DNA from: Stramonita haemastoma
Lineage: Eukaryota; Mollusca; Gastropoda; Neogastropoda; Muricidae
Assembly: GCA_030674155.1 (NCBI GenBank)
Contig: CM060327.1
Span: forward strand, 12,679,881-12,714,880
DNA length: 35,000 nucleotides
Direction: 5' to 3'
Below, in pieces: positions 16,461 through 35,000 of this stretch (its first letter is position 1; every line of letters begins with the position of its first letter). The position numbers and the translations under genes were made by a program. The notes under the pieces were generated by a model. It saw only the letters and a list, made by a program, of their open reading frames with translations. It was not told where the DNA came from and ran no database searches.

Positions 16461-17029
16461 ATATGGGGTAGTTTATCTAACCTACTCTCTCAAAACATTC
16501 CTAACAGCAACAACAACAAAACAACAAGAACAACAACAAACAAACCCAAGAAATCCAAGAACTGCAAACAAAGCCTATACCAGAGCAGTTGTAACAATCT
16601 AAGAAGAAATGAAGCCAGGACTCTGATTATCACACAATGAACATAGCACAGCAACCCATCTGTCATTCCACACACAACTGCATTCCCCCAGCCAGCTGTC
16701 ATATACAGTCCATGACCTGAATTCATTCGCTTAATCAGAATGCCAACTTGTTTCAACTCTGGCGCAGCAAATTTTTTCTCACTGAAAATTTTTTTTACAA
16801 CGTGATTATGTAAGAAATATGACAAACCATTAGTTGTCGGGGAGCTGGGGTCACTTGCCTACAATTCTGTTCAGTTGAAGCAACATTGTAAATGATTCCT
16901 AAGAAAAGTTCCTATGGGCTGGCTGGTAACTGTGAGTAAAGTAGGTTTTGACTGTCCCTGGAATGCTGGTGCTTAGGCCTACCTTTGTGTGGGACACAAG
17001 TACTGTTAGTTCATTCATTCCTTCATTCA

Positions 17030-17350
17030 TTTATATCGAGGATAATGGAATAAGCACTCGTGCTTTTTTAAGTCCCCGTGTTTTTGCAGTTTTGTAAATC
17101 TTGTCATCTGTTCCAACCGGCACACAATGGCCTATTCTTACGGAAAGCGGAACAGGATTTAACGTGTGCACAAGATGGTCTGCGTGCGTTCGCACACGGG
17201 GCCTCGGTTTATAGTTTCATCCGAAGGACTTTTGGGGAGAGTGGAATCAGCACTGATGTTAACTCCAGGGGAAAAAATTCCTCCCACGGGAATCGATCCT
17301 GGGTCGTTAAATTGCCAGCGTAATGTTCTGACCACTACCACTGCTCAGGG
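17030..17350 (-). mobile_element. tRNA-derived SINE, family B, fullest copy
   Basis: The minus strand starts with tRNA-like AGCAGTGGTAGTGGTCAGAA and B box GGATCGATTCC, continues through the cacacggggcctcggttt and caccggcacacaatggc region, and ends gcttattccattatcctcga followed by an ATAAATGAATG tail. Partial copies: 476-712, 21395-21535, 30483-30640 and 32471-32530. Confidence 0.85.
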
Positions 17351-17380
17351 CACAGTAGGATAGGATAACACCCGACGGTA

Positions 17381-17575
17381 GTATTCCTGTTGTCAAACAC
17401 GATCGCCTTAAAAACAAGTACTGTTCAGTATACAGTATAATTATTTCACGCCAGTATTTCTTTTGTCAAACACAATCGCCTTAAAAACAAGTACTTTTCA
17501 GTGTACAACAGAATTATTTAACGCCAGTATTCCTCTTGTCAAACATGATTGCCTTAAAAACATGTATGTGACATT
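17381..17575. repeat. 73-bp tandem repeat, 2.6 copies
   Basis: tgtcaaacacgatcgcctta begins at 17391, 17464 and 17537. Confidence 0.93.
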
Positions 17576-18879
17576 TGCACACTTGTTCTAAAACTGATTC
17601 ATGCCCACGTTACTTTCATCACAAGGATAATTCTTTCAGACATAAGGAAATAACAAACAATGGAGGAGGCAGGCGTGGGGGTGGATGGGAGGTGGGAAAG
17701 TTTGTGGAAAAGGGGAGATAATATCGATTCTGTAAATGAGGAACGTTAGGTCAGATTTGTAAACCAAAACAGTAAGATGAAATTTCAAAGTTAGGAATGC
17801 TTGATCTTGCGTTTTGAAGAATCTTTAAAAATAAGGAATGTCAGTCAGATCTATTGTAAACAAGGTTTGAGACCAAGGAATGTCAGATCTAAATTTTTAA
17901 TCAAGGAATGTGTCTGAAACTTTACCTTTCCCACATGGAGACAACCCAGAGAGAGTGACAATAATCCTGTTGCAAACGTTCGGCACTCTTTAACCAATGA
18001 ACTACCACCGAAAACTTTTTCGGTATAAAGACAGCCGATGACTGGGCCTGCATACAGAACACCAGATATAGATCTATAGGCTACTGGGTACCCCCCCCCC
18101 CCCCCCCTCCCAAGCCACCCACCAAACGACATGACATACCTGTATTTTTGTGACATTTGAATAAATTCAGTTTACACCTAAACAACAGGGCATCACACAA
18201 TGCTTGCCTGACTTCTCAATGCAGCCTGCTTCCGACACAAATCCTGACAAAGGGCACGAAAGCTGGCAGAAGATCAACAAAGGGGGATAACTGCAGGCAA
18301 TTTTTTTTTTTCTGTCCAAAAACTGTTACGTTATGAAAGCGCTTTGACAGCGTCGTCAAAATCATTACCAAAAAAGAAATACACTTTTTCGGGGTTACAG
18401 TTTTGGAATGTTAAGGCTTAAAAGCAACAATTGGTTCATCTACTGTTGGGTGAATTTCTTTCTCATCTCAGTTTGTATTGTAAGCTGTTCAACTCCACCA
18501 CAGAAAGTGTCCATCCAGTTACTGAAGTAGGCTTATGACATTGCGATATCCCTTCTCACTATTTGAAAGGAGTAATTATTGTCAACACTGACACAACTTC
18601 AAGTTGAGTATGATCATGTGTCAGAAAGACCCTGTCACTGTATTTTAAAATTTCCACAGAGCAGATATCCTTTCTCTTACATGTCTAAATTGGGTGGGGT
18701 GTATTTCACTGGTGCCAACCACTAAATGGTGGTCAGCCTACAACGTGTTTCATCCAAGAGATAACAGCCTATGTTATACAAAATAAATACTTTTGTTGTC
18801 CTTGCTGTCTGTTGTTCATTGACGACAGGAATTGAGCTTTTCCATACTAACGACCACTCTCCACTTCATAGTTTTATAG
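17576..18879. other. Intergenic, nothing recognised; C17 tract at 18091-18107
   Basis: Weakly repetitive aaggaatgtcagatct motifs occur at 17730-17920. No gene recognised. Confidence 0.45.
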
Positions 18880-19133
18880 GATTGTATATGGGGACTAATG
18901 TACATTGTTTTTATAGGAATGTATATGAGGGACCAATGTACACTGTTTTTATAGGAATGTATATGAGGGACCAATGTACATTGTTTTTATAGGAATGTAT
19001 ATGAGGGACCAATGTACATTGTTTTCATAGGAATGTACATGAGGGACCAATGTACATTGTTTTCATAGGATTGTATATGAGAGACCAATGTACATTGTTT
19101 TTATAGTCTGAGTGTATATGAGGGACCAATGTG
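18880..19133. repeat. 38-bp minisatellite, about 6 copies
   Basis: Unit gaccaatgtacattgttttt + ataggaatgtatatgagg; gaccaat starts at 18931, 18969, 19007 and 19045. Confidence 0.94.
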
Positions 19134-19139
19134 CGTGTT

Positions 19140-20906
19140 CCCTGATGTGGTTGTGCCTGGCAATAATAATCCTGGCAATGCTTCGCTGTTTCATTCTAAT
19201 GGTAATACCTATTCAGCATAAACCTTTCACCTGATGTAACATGCCTTAAAACGGCTCAATATATATTTTTTCTCTCATCTGCAATATTTTGTATGACATC
19301 AAAGGAAAGATATCAGTTAACATAGAACTTTTCTCCAAAGAAAAAAAACGCAACCGAACTGAAAAACAGACCAAACTAAAGCACACTCGCACACACAAAA
19401 AAAGACAAAAAAAACAAACAAAACGGTACAAAGTCAAGATGTATTGCTGCAAATGATAGGCTCCTCAGTTCTGTAGACGTTTTGACACTGGAGGGGACAC
19501 CAGACAATCGTCCTGTCCGTTCTCTGGGGTGCCGACACGGCACAGAACTTCCTGCCTGGAAAACAAACCAAAAAAAAACAGCACACCCCCCCCTCTCCCT
19601 CACCCCCCACCCTGACTGTCAAGGTCAGGGGTGGAGAAAGAAAAAAGCCCCAACACATCCTGCACAAAACGGCCTCTCCTTCTGCTCTCTCTCCTACGAC
19701 GACAAAACACGGCATGAGTCGATGAGCATGGACATGAGTTCCGTGGTGGCGGTGGTGAGGATGACTTGACTTCTGCACAGACAGGTACGTACGGTCTAGG
19801 ATGATTCGGTGCACCACACAGTTCTGCACTAACGGTTGGACTGACTGACTGACTGACTGACTGACAGACGCGTGGGTGATGTCGGCGGTGTCGACACACA
19901 CAAAAAAAAGAACTACCAAGACACAAGGGAGCGAACTGGCTCTGGCTTTGAGAGTGCAAGGTCAAAATGTTATTATTATTATATTATATTATCACAAGGT
20001 TCTACGCGGGTCCAGTCTTTTTGTACATCACCGAGCAGTTCACCACCAAAGTACCACACGCGTGTGTCGCCGCCACCCTGTGCCTTGTCCAGAGCGAGGT
20101 ACACTGCTCCCTCTCTTCCCACTGAGAGGGACCCAGCCACCTCCACTCTTGACGTTCTGGGGGGTCGTCTTGTTGTTTTGTGGTATCTCACAAGTCGTCT
20201 GTCTGAGAAACAACGTTTTACTCCATACATCTGTGGTCTGAGACAAACCAAACTGCCCCAGCAGCTTGCTAACAGTATAGTAGTAGTTTAGGTGGGAAAA
20301 AAAATCTTCCCAGCAAATCTTTTTAGAGGCTGTCGTGACCATTTCCAAGTGAAGACACGACCCGCTTTTTTGGGGGGAACGAATCACATGTACTTCACTT
20401 GCTTGAGCAATAAGTCACTTCGGAACTAGTGCCTAGTTATGTATGTATGTAGGCTATACATGGACTGGAGAAAAAGCACGGCAGAACAGAGTTGAAATTC
20501 CTCTGCATTTTGAGGAGGAGGAGGAGGAGGAGGAGATCTACTACACTAGCTGTAGAGAGCCTGGGCCAACACGTTCTACAGTTAGGGACAGCAGAGAATC
20601 ATCCAGCGAGGGCTGTGCAGAAAAAAAGGCGCATGCAACAGAGCCCTGGAATAAATCCGAATCCAGCTTCAATTTTGGATTTTTTTTTTTTTTGGAGGCA
20701 TGGAGTAAAAAGTCACTCAGAACTGGCTGCAGACATGATCCTCACAAAGTCTCCTGTTGGCGAGCAAGAACAAAAAAAAAAACCAAAAACAAAAAACAAA
20801 AAACTGGAAAAGAAAAGAAAGGTAAATGGTCAGTCACCCCTGCATCCGAGAGCTACTTGTGAATGAATGGTAGGGTTGGTGGTGGTGGTGGCGTTGGCGC
20901 TAACGG
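19140..20906 (-). other. Probable SYT7-like 3' UTR / downstream DNA
   Basis: About 1.8 kb of mostly non-repetitive sequence directly after the synaptotagmin stop codon, with short simple tracts: (GACT)n at 19841-19864, TTATTATTATA at 19970-19992 and (GAG)n at 20514-20535. Open frames across it (for example 19434-19919 minus) have no recognisable protein. No AATAAA was seen on the minus strand close to the stop, so the UTR end is undetermined. Confidence 0.4.
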
Positions 20907-28345
<7,439 letters not shown>

Positions 28346-28351
28346 CTGTTC

Positions 28352-28841
28352 CAGAGCACACACATACGCACGCACAGCGCCAGACACGCACGCACGTACA
28401 GAGACAGACACACACGCACACACAGAGACATACACACACAGAGCCAGACACGCACGCACGCACGCACACACACCAGAGCCACACACACACACACACACAC
28501 ACAGAGCCAGACACACACACACACACACACAGAGCCACACACGAAAACACACACACACATACACAGCCAGACACACACACACACACATACACACACATAG
28601 CACGCACGCACACACACGCACGCACACACAGAAGACAGACAAACACACACGCACGTACGCACGCACACACACACACAGAGCCACACACGCGCACGCACGC
28701 ACGCACGCACGCACACACACATACATAGCCACACACGCGCGCACACGCACGCACACAACACACGCACACACACACAGAGCCATACAGACACACACACACA
28801 CACACACAAGACACACACACATACAACACACACACACACAC

Positions 28842-28872
<31 letters not shown>
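28352..28872. repeat. (CA)n/(CGCA)n cluster
   Basis: CA repeats broken by cagagcca and cgcacgcacg. Long open frames on both strands are low-complexity artefacts. Confidence 0.95.
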
Positions 28873-28874
<2 letters not shown>

Positions 28875-28939
28875 TATTGTTAAAGAAAGATAATAATAGG
28901 AAGACATGTAGTAAAAAAAGAATTGACTTGGATGTTATC

Positions 28940-29150
28940 TATTCCAGTTGCCTCCCCTCTCCCCCCACCCCCTACACCTCCACTATTCCCCCCTTACCCT
29001 CATCCATCCACTTTATAAACAACAGGGAAAAAAATCGATACCACCACCTTCCCAGCCCCTCTTCTCCCCCAGTCCCTCCCTCCCCGTTTGTGACTGCCCC
29101 CCCCCCCCCCCCAGCCCCCCCTGTCCCCACCTCCCCCTTTCCTTTTTCTC
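28940..29150. repeat. C-rich low-complexity tract
   Basis: Pyrimidine-rich plus strand with C-runs (for example 29097-29112). No conserved frame. Confidence 0.7.
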
Positions 29151-29187
29151 GACCAGTGATGCTGCAATGTGACAAAGCACCTTCCTG

Positions 29188-29189
<2 letters not shown>

Positions 29190-29280
<91 letters not shown>

Positions 29281-29373
29281 CAGAGAGAGCAGAGAGAGAG
29301 AGACAGAGAGAGAGAGACAGAGAGAGACAGAGAGACAGAGAGAGAGACAGAGAGAGACAGAGACAGAGAGAGC
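29190..29373. repeat. (GA)n/(GACAGA)n microsatellite
   Basis: GA repeats passing into acagagag units. The Arg/Glu open frames are artefacts. Confidence 0.96.
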
Positions 29374-29559
29374 GCTGAACAATACCAGAGGAGTCTGTTA
29401 TGATTGTAAAAACAGACCTACACAGGCAGACGATGCAATGCAACAGAATACACTGCACTATTGTACAATGCAATACAACGCTTACCCTCCCCCCCAACTC
29501 CTGATTCAATGGGAGGCACTATCCCGTTCTTTTCGATGTTCAACTATCGTGGCTTCTTT

Positions 29560-29755
29560 TTGACGTTCACAAGTCTGTAATTACGCACACGGGTCCAACT
29601 AGTATAGAGTCTCCTCTGAAAGACTTTGACATTCAGTTCGATTTTTCTCGTCAAACTGGGAATAAAGGGCGATGCTGGGAATCGAACCCAGAACCTCACT
29701 GTTTACTTGTTGGGCAGGTGAATGTTTTAATTAACCGTCCTGCTACCTTTTTTCT
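29560..29755 (-). mobile_element. Diverged tRNA-derived SINE
   Basis: The complement of 29670-29755 reads GTAGCAGGACGGTTAATTAA ... GGTTCTGGGTTCGATTCCCA, with a clear B box GGTTCGATTCC. The body shares cacacggg...gagtctc.tctgaaagac with family B. Confidence 0.65.
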
Positions 29756-30000
29756 TACAACACAATATACTGGCCTAGATTTTGGTGGTGTTTTTTTTCT
29801 TCTCCCTGTTCTCTGACTTGATGATCCGCCAGTTGAACCCTGACGGAGCCTATGTTACAGATTGCATGCTCGGTATGTTTGTGTCTTCATCCTATCCACA
29901 ACAGCTGACCTGTTTTAGGAAACATGCATCATTTTTGTACGAAGGGTTAGATGCTGCACGTGGCTTCATTTTATTTTATATTTATTTTATACCATTTTAA

Positions 30001-30363
30001 GTCACGGCAGATTTCTCTGCGTGAAATTCGGGCTGCTCTCCCCAGGGAGAGCGCGTCGCCACAAGTGTTGCGCCACCTATTATTATTTTCTTTTTCCTGT
30101 CTGCTTTAGAGTGGCTTAAAAAAAAGAATTTTGCCAGGGACAACCCTCTTGTTGCCGTGGGTTCTTTTACATGCGCTAAATAATGTGTAACACACGGGAC
30201 CTCGGTTGATCGTCTCATCCGAGACTAGTACCCAGGCCACCACTCATGGTTTAATGGATGGGGGAAAAGTTTTGGGCCCAAACGGGATTCAAACCATTGC
30301 ACACTCCGACCCGGACTTTTCGCATTCTAGGCAGGCGCGTTACCTCTAGACCACCGATCCACC
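30001..30363 (-). mobile_element. tRNA-derived SINE, family C
   Basis: Reverse-complement copy of 8526-8935: tRNA-like head at the right end (complement of ggattcaaacc B box and ttacctctagacca A box), and the same conserved core and GCTCTCCC hairpin. Confidence 0.85.
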
Positions 30364-30372
30364 AATGGATCC

Positions 30373-30442
<70 letters not shown>

Positions 30443-30450
30443 CGCACGCA
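30373..30450. repeat. (CAGA)n-(CA)n compound microsatellite
   Basis: Seven CAGA units followed by (CA)n and (CGCA)n. Confidence 0.94.
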
Positions 30451-30482
30451 CGCACGCATACACACATACACAGAAATCTTGA

Positions 30483-30640
30483 GCACACGTTAAAACTTGT
30501 TCCAATTTTGGGAAGAATGGACCATTGTGTGCCTATAGGGACGGATGACAAAATTGACAAAACCACATATACACAGGGACTGGGTGTAAAAAAGCACGTG
30601 ATGCTTATTCCATTATTCTCGAGACATAAGAATAAAGAAG
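30483..30640 (+). mobile_element. Family B SINE fragment
   Basis: Carries gcacacgttaaaacttgttc, ccattgtgtgcc and gcttattccattattctcga, the reverse-oriented 3' half of family B, with an ataagaataaag tail. Confidence 0.65.
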
Positions 30641-30870
30641 AAAAACGGACGGACGGAACAAACAGATAGATATACGCAGAGGTGAATATGCCTACTGAAT
30701 TCCACTTCCCTTAAAAAAAAAAGAAAAAAAGAAGAAAATAGAAAAGCAAAGCAAAGAAGAACAAGAACGGAAATCGAATTAAAACTGAACACTTTTCCCC
30801 AGCGATGTGTCGGTTTGTCAAATATAATAACATTGCAAAGGCTAGGGGTACACAATAGGCAGACAAAATG

Positions 30871-31058
<188 letters not shown>

Positions 31059-31162
31059 CCACCCTACCCCCCAAAAGCTCAATTATCAAATTTTGAATAG
31101 ATTTTTTTTACCCTGCTTCTTCCTCTGTTCCAATATGCTTGACACAGCTTAGAAAGAAAAGT

Positions 31163-31244
<82 letters not shown>

Positions 31245-31360
31245 TGTGTGTGTGTGTGTTGTGTGTGTGTGGTGTGTACGTGTGTGTGTGTGTGTGCATG
31301 CGTGCGTACGCAGGTGTGCGCACGCGAGCGTGGGTGTGTGTGTGTGTGTGCATGTGTGTT
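31163..31360. repeat. (GT)n microsatellite
   Basis: GT repeats with minor GGTG and GCGT interruptions. Confidence 0.96.
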
Positions 31361-31375
31361 AAGGGAGGGGGATAT

Positions 31376-31560
31376 CGGTCAGGATAGCCAAGTGGTTAGA
31401 GCGCAGAATTTGTGATCTGATATTAAAAGGGGCCATAGGTTTCAGTCTACGCTGGTGTTCGTTGACGAGAAAAAAAATTCCCAGGAGTGAAGATAGGCTA
31501 AGCGCAGGCTCCACAAGTCCTTTGAACGAGACCCTGAACACCAGACCTGCCCTGTGTGCC
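31376..31560 (+). mobile_element. tRNA-derived SINE fragment
   Basis: tRNA-like start AGGATAGCCAAGTGGTTAGA with a degraded B box (ggtttcagtct at 31438-31448), then aaaaattcccaggagtgaag. Not a functional tRNA: no acceptor stem. Confidence 0.55.
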
Positions 31561-31684
31561 AGTATATGCAGAACACCACGGGAACATGGGTTGTATTTAT
31601 TTATTTATTAAAAAAAAAATTGTACGCGAAAACCCCAGAAATTTTAGGGCCTGTTGCTACATCAAGGGTGCACCACACGCACGG

Positions 31685-32470
31685 CCTGTTAATATTTTAA
31701 AACTGCACGCATCACACGGAATGTTAATGCATTACGGTACATGCATGCATCAAACTTGCCTGTTAATACTTTTAAGGTGCATCACACCGCCTGTTAATAC
31801 TGTAAGGGTGCATGCATCACACGGTCTGTTAATACTTTAAGGGTGCATCCCACCGCCTGTTAATACTGCAAGGGTGCATCACACGGTCTGTTAATACTGC
31901 AAGGGTGCATCACACGGTCTGTTAATACTGCAAGGGTGCATCACACGGTCTGTTAATACTTTAAGTGTGCATCACACGGTCTGTTAATACTTTAAGTGTG
32001 CACCACACGGTCTGTTAATACTGCAAGGGTGCACCACACGGTCTGTTAATACTGCAAGGGTGCATCACACGGTCTGTTAATACTTTAAGGGTGCATCATC
32101 AACGTCTGTTAATACTTTAAGGGTCATCACACGGTCTGTTAATACTTTAAGGGTGCATGCATCACACGTCTGTTAATACTTTAAGGTGCATGCATCACAC
32201 GGTCTGTTAATACTTTAAGGGTGCATGCATCACACGGTCTGTTAATATTTTAAGGGTGCAGCATCACACGGTCTGTTAATACTTTAAGGGTGCATCACAC
32301 GGTCTGTTAATACTGTAAGGGTGCATCACACGTCTGTTAATACTGTAAGGGTGCATGCATCACACGGTCTGTTAATACTTAAGGGTGCATCACACGGTCT
32401 GTTAATACTTTAAGGGTGCATCACACGGTCTGTTAATACTTTAAGGATGCATGCACCACACGGCCTGTTA
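31685..32470. repeat. 31-bp minisatellite, about 24 copies
   Basis: Unit ggtctgttaatactttaagg + gtgcatcacac, with gcatgcatc length variants and TTAA..ACTGCAAG variants. Confidence 0.95.
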
Positions 32471-32526
32471 ATATTATTCCATTATCCTCGATATAAAAGA
32501 ATAAATCAAATCAAATCAAATCAAAT

Positions 32527-32530
<4 letters not shown>
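32471..32530 (+). mobile_element. Family B SINE 3' end with (AAATC)n tail
   Basis: attattccattatcctcgat followed by aagaataaatcaaatcaaat; only the terminal part of the element. Confidence 0.55.
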
Positions 32531-32531
<1 letters not shown>

Positions 32532-32590
<59 letters not shown>

Positions 32591-32700
32591 TCTCTCTTCT
32601 CCTCTCTCTCTCTCTCTCCTCTAGTCGTACAGGGCTGTAATGCTGTATGGACATAAAACTGTGTCAGTGTCAGTGTCATGTCATTCTCTCTTCTCTTCTG

Positions 32701-32750
<50 letters not shown>

Positions 32751-32801
32751 CTCTCTCTCTCTCTCTCTCTCTCTGTGTCTCTCTCTCTCTCTCTTGTCTC
32801 A
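32532..32801. repeat. Two (CT)n microsatellites
   Basis: (TC)n at 32532-32625 and 32690-32801 around a short unique stretch with agtgtcagtgtcatgtca. Confidence 0.95.
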
Positions 32802-33153
32802 TCTAGCTGCATACACAGAGCATTGTCTGTATTGTGTCAATTTTATTTCTCTTTCTTGGGTGTCATTTTCAATCATCTTTGTCGATGTTTTTCCTTTTTT
32901 GATGGCATGAAATCGGGAAAAAAATGCACTTTCTTCCTCACGCTCTCTTTCGTCTCTCTTTCTCTTGATAAAGCATTAGCATTGTTTCCTTTATTTTCAG
33001 ACGCTCTCTATTTATAACGCAATATATTGTATAGTCGATTTCCAGGTCATTCGACAATCGAAAAAAAAAATCTACGAATGATAATCGATCTGCTTTACAC
33101 CTAATATAATTATATATATAATATAATAAAATATATATATATATATATATATA

Positions 33154-33216
<63 letters not shown>

Positions 33217-33570
33217 TATATATTTTTGATAAAGAAAATGAAGTTATTCCTTTGGAGGTTAATTCCAGAGCCTTATGTCATTGACATGACTTGCACTTTG
33301 TGTCAGGCGTAAGTGGAAACTCCGAAAATGACTCAACATTTCTCGATCACCTGCTTTTTTTTAATCTCAAAAGGGGCTTCAGTTACATAATATTACCTGT
33401 GAGCCAAGAGGTTTTTCCTCCTAACAGTTCTTTCATGTTGAACAAGAATAATGCTGACTGTATGTATAAAACAGTTGTGGAAAATGACACACGTGTTCAC
33501 GTGCGAGGTGACGTGATTTGGTTCATGGTAAAAATAGACATGGCATCACGGAAAATGGGATATGATAAAC
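32802..33570. other. Upstream intron sequence with (AT)n
   Basis: Unique A/T-rich DNA. An (AT)n tract spans 33108-33222; a short open frame at 33291-33626 has no family resemblance. Confidence 0.5.
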
Positions 33571-33598
33571 GGGGGGGGGGGGGGGGGGGGGGGGGGGG
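33571..33598. repeat. Poly(G) tract, 28 bases
   Basis: Uninterrupted G28. Confidence 0.97.
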
Positions 33599-33892
33599 AG
33601 GGGGGAAGTTCCTAAGGTCACCGTGACCAGCTGACTACTGGTTCGAATAGTTGTGAAAAGATTCCCCTTTTTCCTTGACTCCCTGAGATGCCACTGGGTA
33701 CACACACATCCTCAAACTTCAAGCCGTGTTTGGTGGGGAAGGCACACCTTGTATCCATCTCCAGGTTCAAGATCCATTCATTGTCTCATATTCTGTGCCA
33801 TGAATTCCCTCTTTTCTATCATTCTCTTAGTTTCTGCCACGTTCCCTCTCTCTTCCTGTCTTCTTTGTCCATTCTCTTTCCCTGTTTTTCCC

Positions 33893-34017
33893 CAGAAAGA
33901 CTTAAAAGACAACAATTCTCCCCCAAGCCAATGATAGGTGCACTGAGCCTGACTTATCCTGCATATGAAAAACAGCTGTAGTTACTGTCTGAGATTTCGA
34001 TGAGAATAAGAGATTGT
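33893..34017. repeat. Dispersed repeat, second copy of 15608-15785
   Basis: Direct-orientation, diverged copy. Confidence 0.55.
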
Positions 34018-34199
34018 AGATTGCATGGGTATGTTTCTGTAATTCATACCAACAGCCATATCTATAGCTATCCCCTTTACAAAAAAAATTGGGTTTTAAA
34101 TGTGTGTACAAGAAATGGTTTAAGACAGATAAAAGAAAATGCCACATGCTGGCTTATTTATTTTTTCACCCGTTAGTTCTAGATTTAGTTAAAAAAATT

Positions 34200-34330
34200 A
34201 TATGGTGATGTTCCAAGAAAACGAAAGGCCACCACGAGGTGGTGACACAGACACGTCCAACCATGAGGAGTGGAGGAAGCTGGTTGCAAAACTCTTCAGT
34301 GGTGCCCCAACGGTCTAGGCCTACTAGACC
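34200..34330 (+). mobile_element. Possible LINE ORF tail remnant
   Basis: The plus frame gives DTDTSNHEEWRKLVAKLFSG and then a stop. EEWRKLVAKS-type endings are found at the C termini of non-LTR retrotransposon polymerases in molluscs, as far as I recall. Only about 35 residues, no catalytic motifs; tentative. Confidence 0.3.
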
Positions 34331-34552
34331 CGGGATAGATGAAGGTGAAAGGCATTTCAAAGAGGAGAACGTTCCACACAAGCTTCTGGCTAATCGTCCC
34401 CTCCAAAATTCTACTTAATTAACAGATGTCTCACCCACTCCACAAGCCAAAGCATTAGTGAGGCCTTGGCTGTATGGTGAGTATTTTCGTGATATCCATA
34501 CCACTGGTCATACTTGCTGTACTCCTCTAAGAAATTTGAATGGGTTTTTGAC

Positions 34553-34895
34553 GCGTGCCCGACACGTTCCGCACACGTTCGCACCCCGATCTCCAGTCCA
34601 TGGCCTTAATTAAAAGACTTTGACTTGACCTATGCCTGTGAATTCCCTTAGGAACAAAGGGCCGCAACAACACCCCTCCAACAGACTCGGTTCTGGGAGA
34701 TCCTCTTCAGATCGGCCCACGTCATTCGGCTGCCTTCGTCTCTGCTTCAATGCTTAAAGACTTTGAGGTGAATGGCAATTCCAAAAGTAAACTCATGAAG
34801 AAAATTCCCCTCAGTCCAAACAGCTCAGCGGTGATTGGAACCAACACCCTTCAGATCAAAAATTCAACGCTCTCAACTCTCTAAGCCAATTAACA
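34553..34895 (-). mobile_element. tRNA-derived SINE-like element
   Basis: The complement of 34825-34895 reads AATTGGCTTAGAGAGTTGAG ... GTTGGTTCCAATCACC, a tRNA-like A box and B box. The body contains ttaattaaaagactttgact + tgacc, a retroposon-like tail. Confidence 0.55.
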
Positions 34896-35000
34896 TTTTT
34901 CTCTCCTTTCCAGAGTAGATGTTTGGGATTTGCCGCGGTGTGAAACGCCCTATACGGCCCAGTTTTCTTTCCCACGTTTCACATACAGTCGATATTGTTG

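Noticed and set aside
19434..19919. 161-residue minus-strand open frame and overlapping frames to 20387
   Set aside because: Several frames open in both directions, low-complexity composition, and position just after the synaptotagmin stop codon; more likely 3' UTR.
20443..20866. Acidic or basic open frames downstream of the synaptotagmin stop
   Set aside because: They arise from a (GAG)n run and A-rich runs; opposite strand to the gene and no homologous family.
29000..29509. Ser/Leu-rich and Arg/Glu-rich long open frames
   Set aside because: Translation of (GA)n/(CT)n; no stop codons arise in such repeats. The same applies to 30613-31089 and 32521-32802.

Overview
This is a 35 kb piece of animal nuclear DNA, most likely from a gastropod or other mollusc. 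Two intron-rich genes with vertebrate-type spliced exons are embedded in DNA crowded with (CA)n, (GA)n and (AT)n microsatellites, 20-73 bp minisatellites and several tRNA-derived SINE families. The phylum is an inference from the repeat style and the protein similarity. Nothing in the window suggests a prokaryote, an operon or a CRISPR array.

Layout. 1-2,837: intron or upstream DNA made almost entirely of minisatellites. 2,838-9,144 (+): the last five coding exons of a TTLL12 (tubulin-tyrosine-ligase-like 12) gene, with stop codon TGA at 9,142-9,144 and an AATAAA at 9,357. 9,400-20,900: an intergenic or long-UTR stretch with SINEs, TTAA-flanked MITEs and microsatellites. 20,907-28,345 (-): the last three coding exons of a synaptotagmin-7-like gene, covering the second half of C2A and all of C2B. 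The 5' part of that gene lies beyond the right edge. 28,346-35,000: upstream intron, mostly microsatellites, SINE pieces and a 31-bp minisatellite. The two genes are arranged tail to tail. They are functionally unrelated as far as known: TTLL12 is a cytoplasmic TTL-family protein, and synaptotagmin-7 is a Ca2+ sensor of vesicle and lysosome exocytosis.

The most unusual feature is that tandem repeats repeatedly grow out of exon boundaries. The acceptor and first bases of TTLL12 exon c are copied in three ~97-bp higher-order units immediately upstream of it. The acceptor plus the first 38 nt of synaptotagmin exon 2 occur seven more times in the adjoining intron. The donor end of TTLL12 exon a is duplicated as a 50-bp tandem. 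The first two arrays therefore present decoy 3' splice sites with exon-like starts whose use would give a frame change or a stop.

Other points of note: a one-base frameshift at a C9 run in TTLL12 exon d, a SINE-like repeat carrying a recognisable 5S rRNA promoter-region core, three TTAA-flanked piggyBac-like MITEs plus a possible transposase remnant, and two SINE copies with clear target-site duplications.
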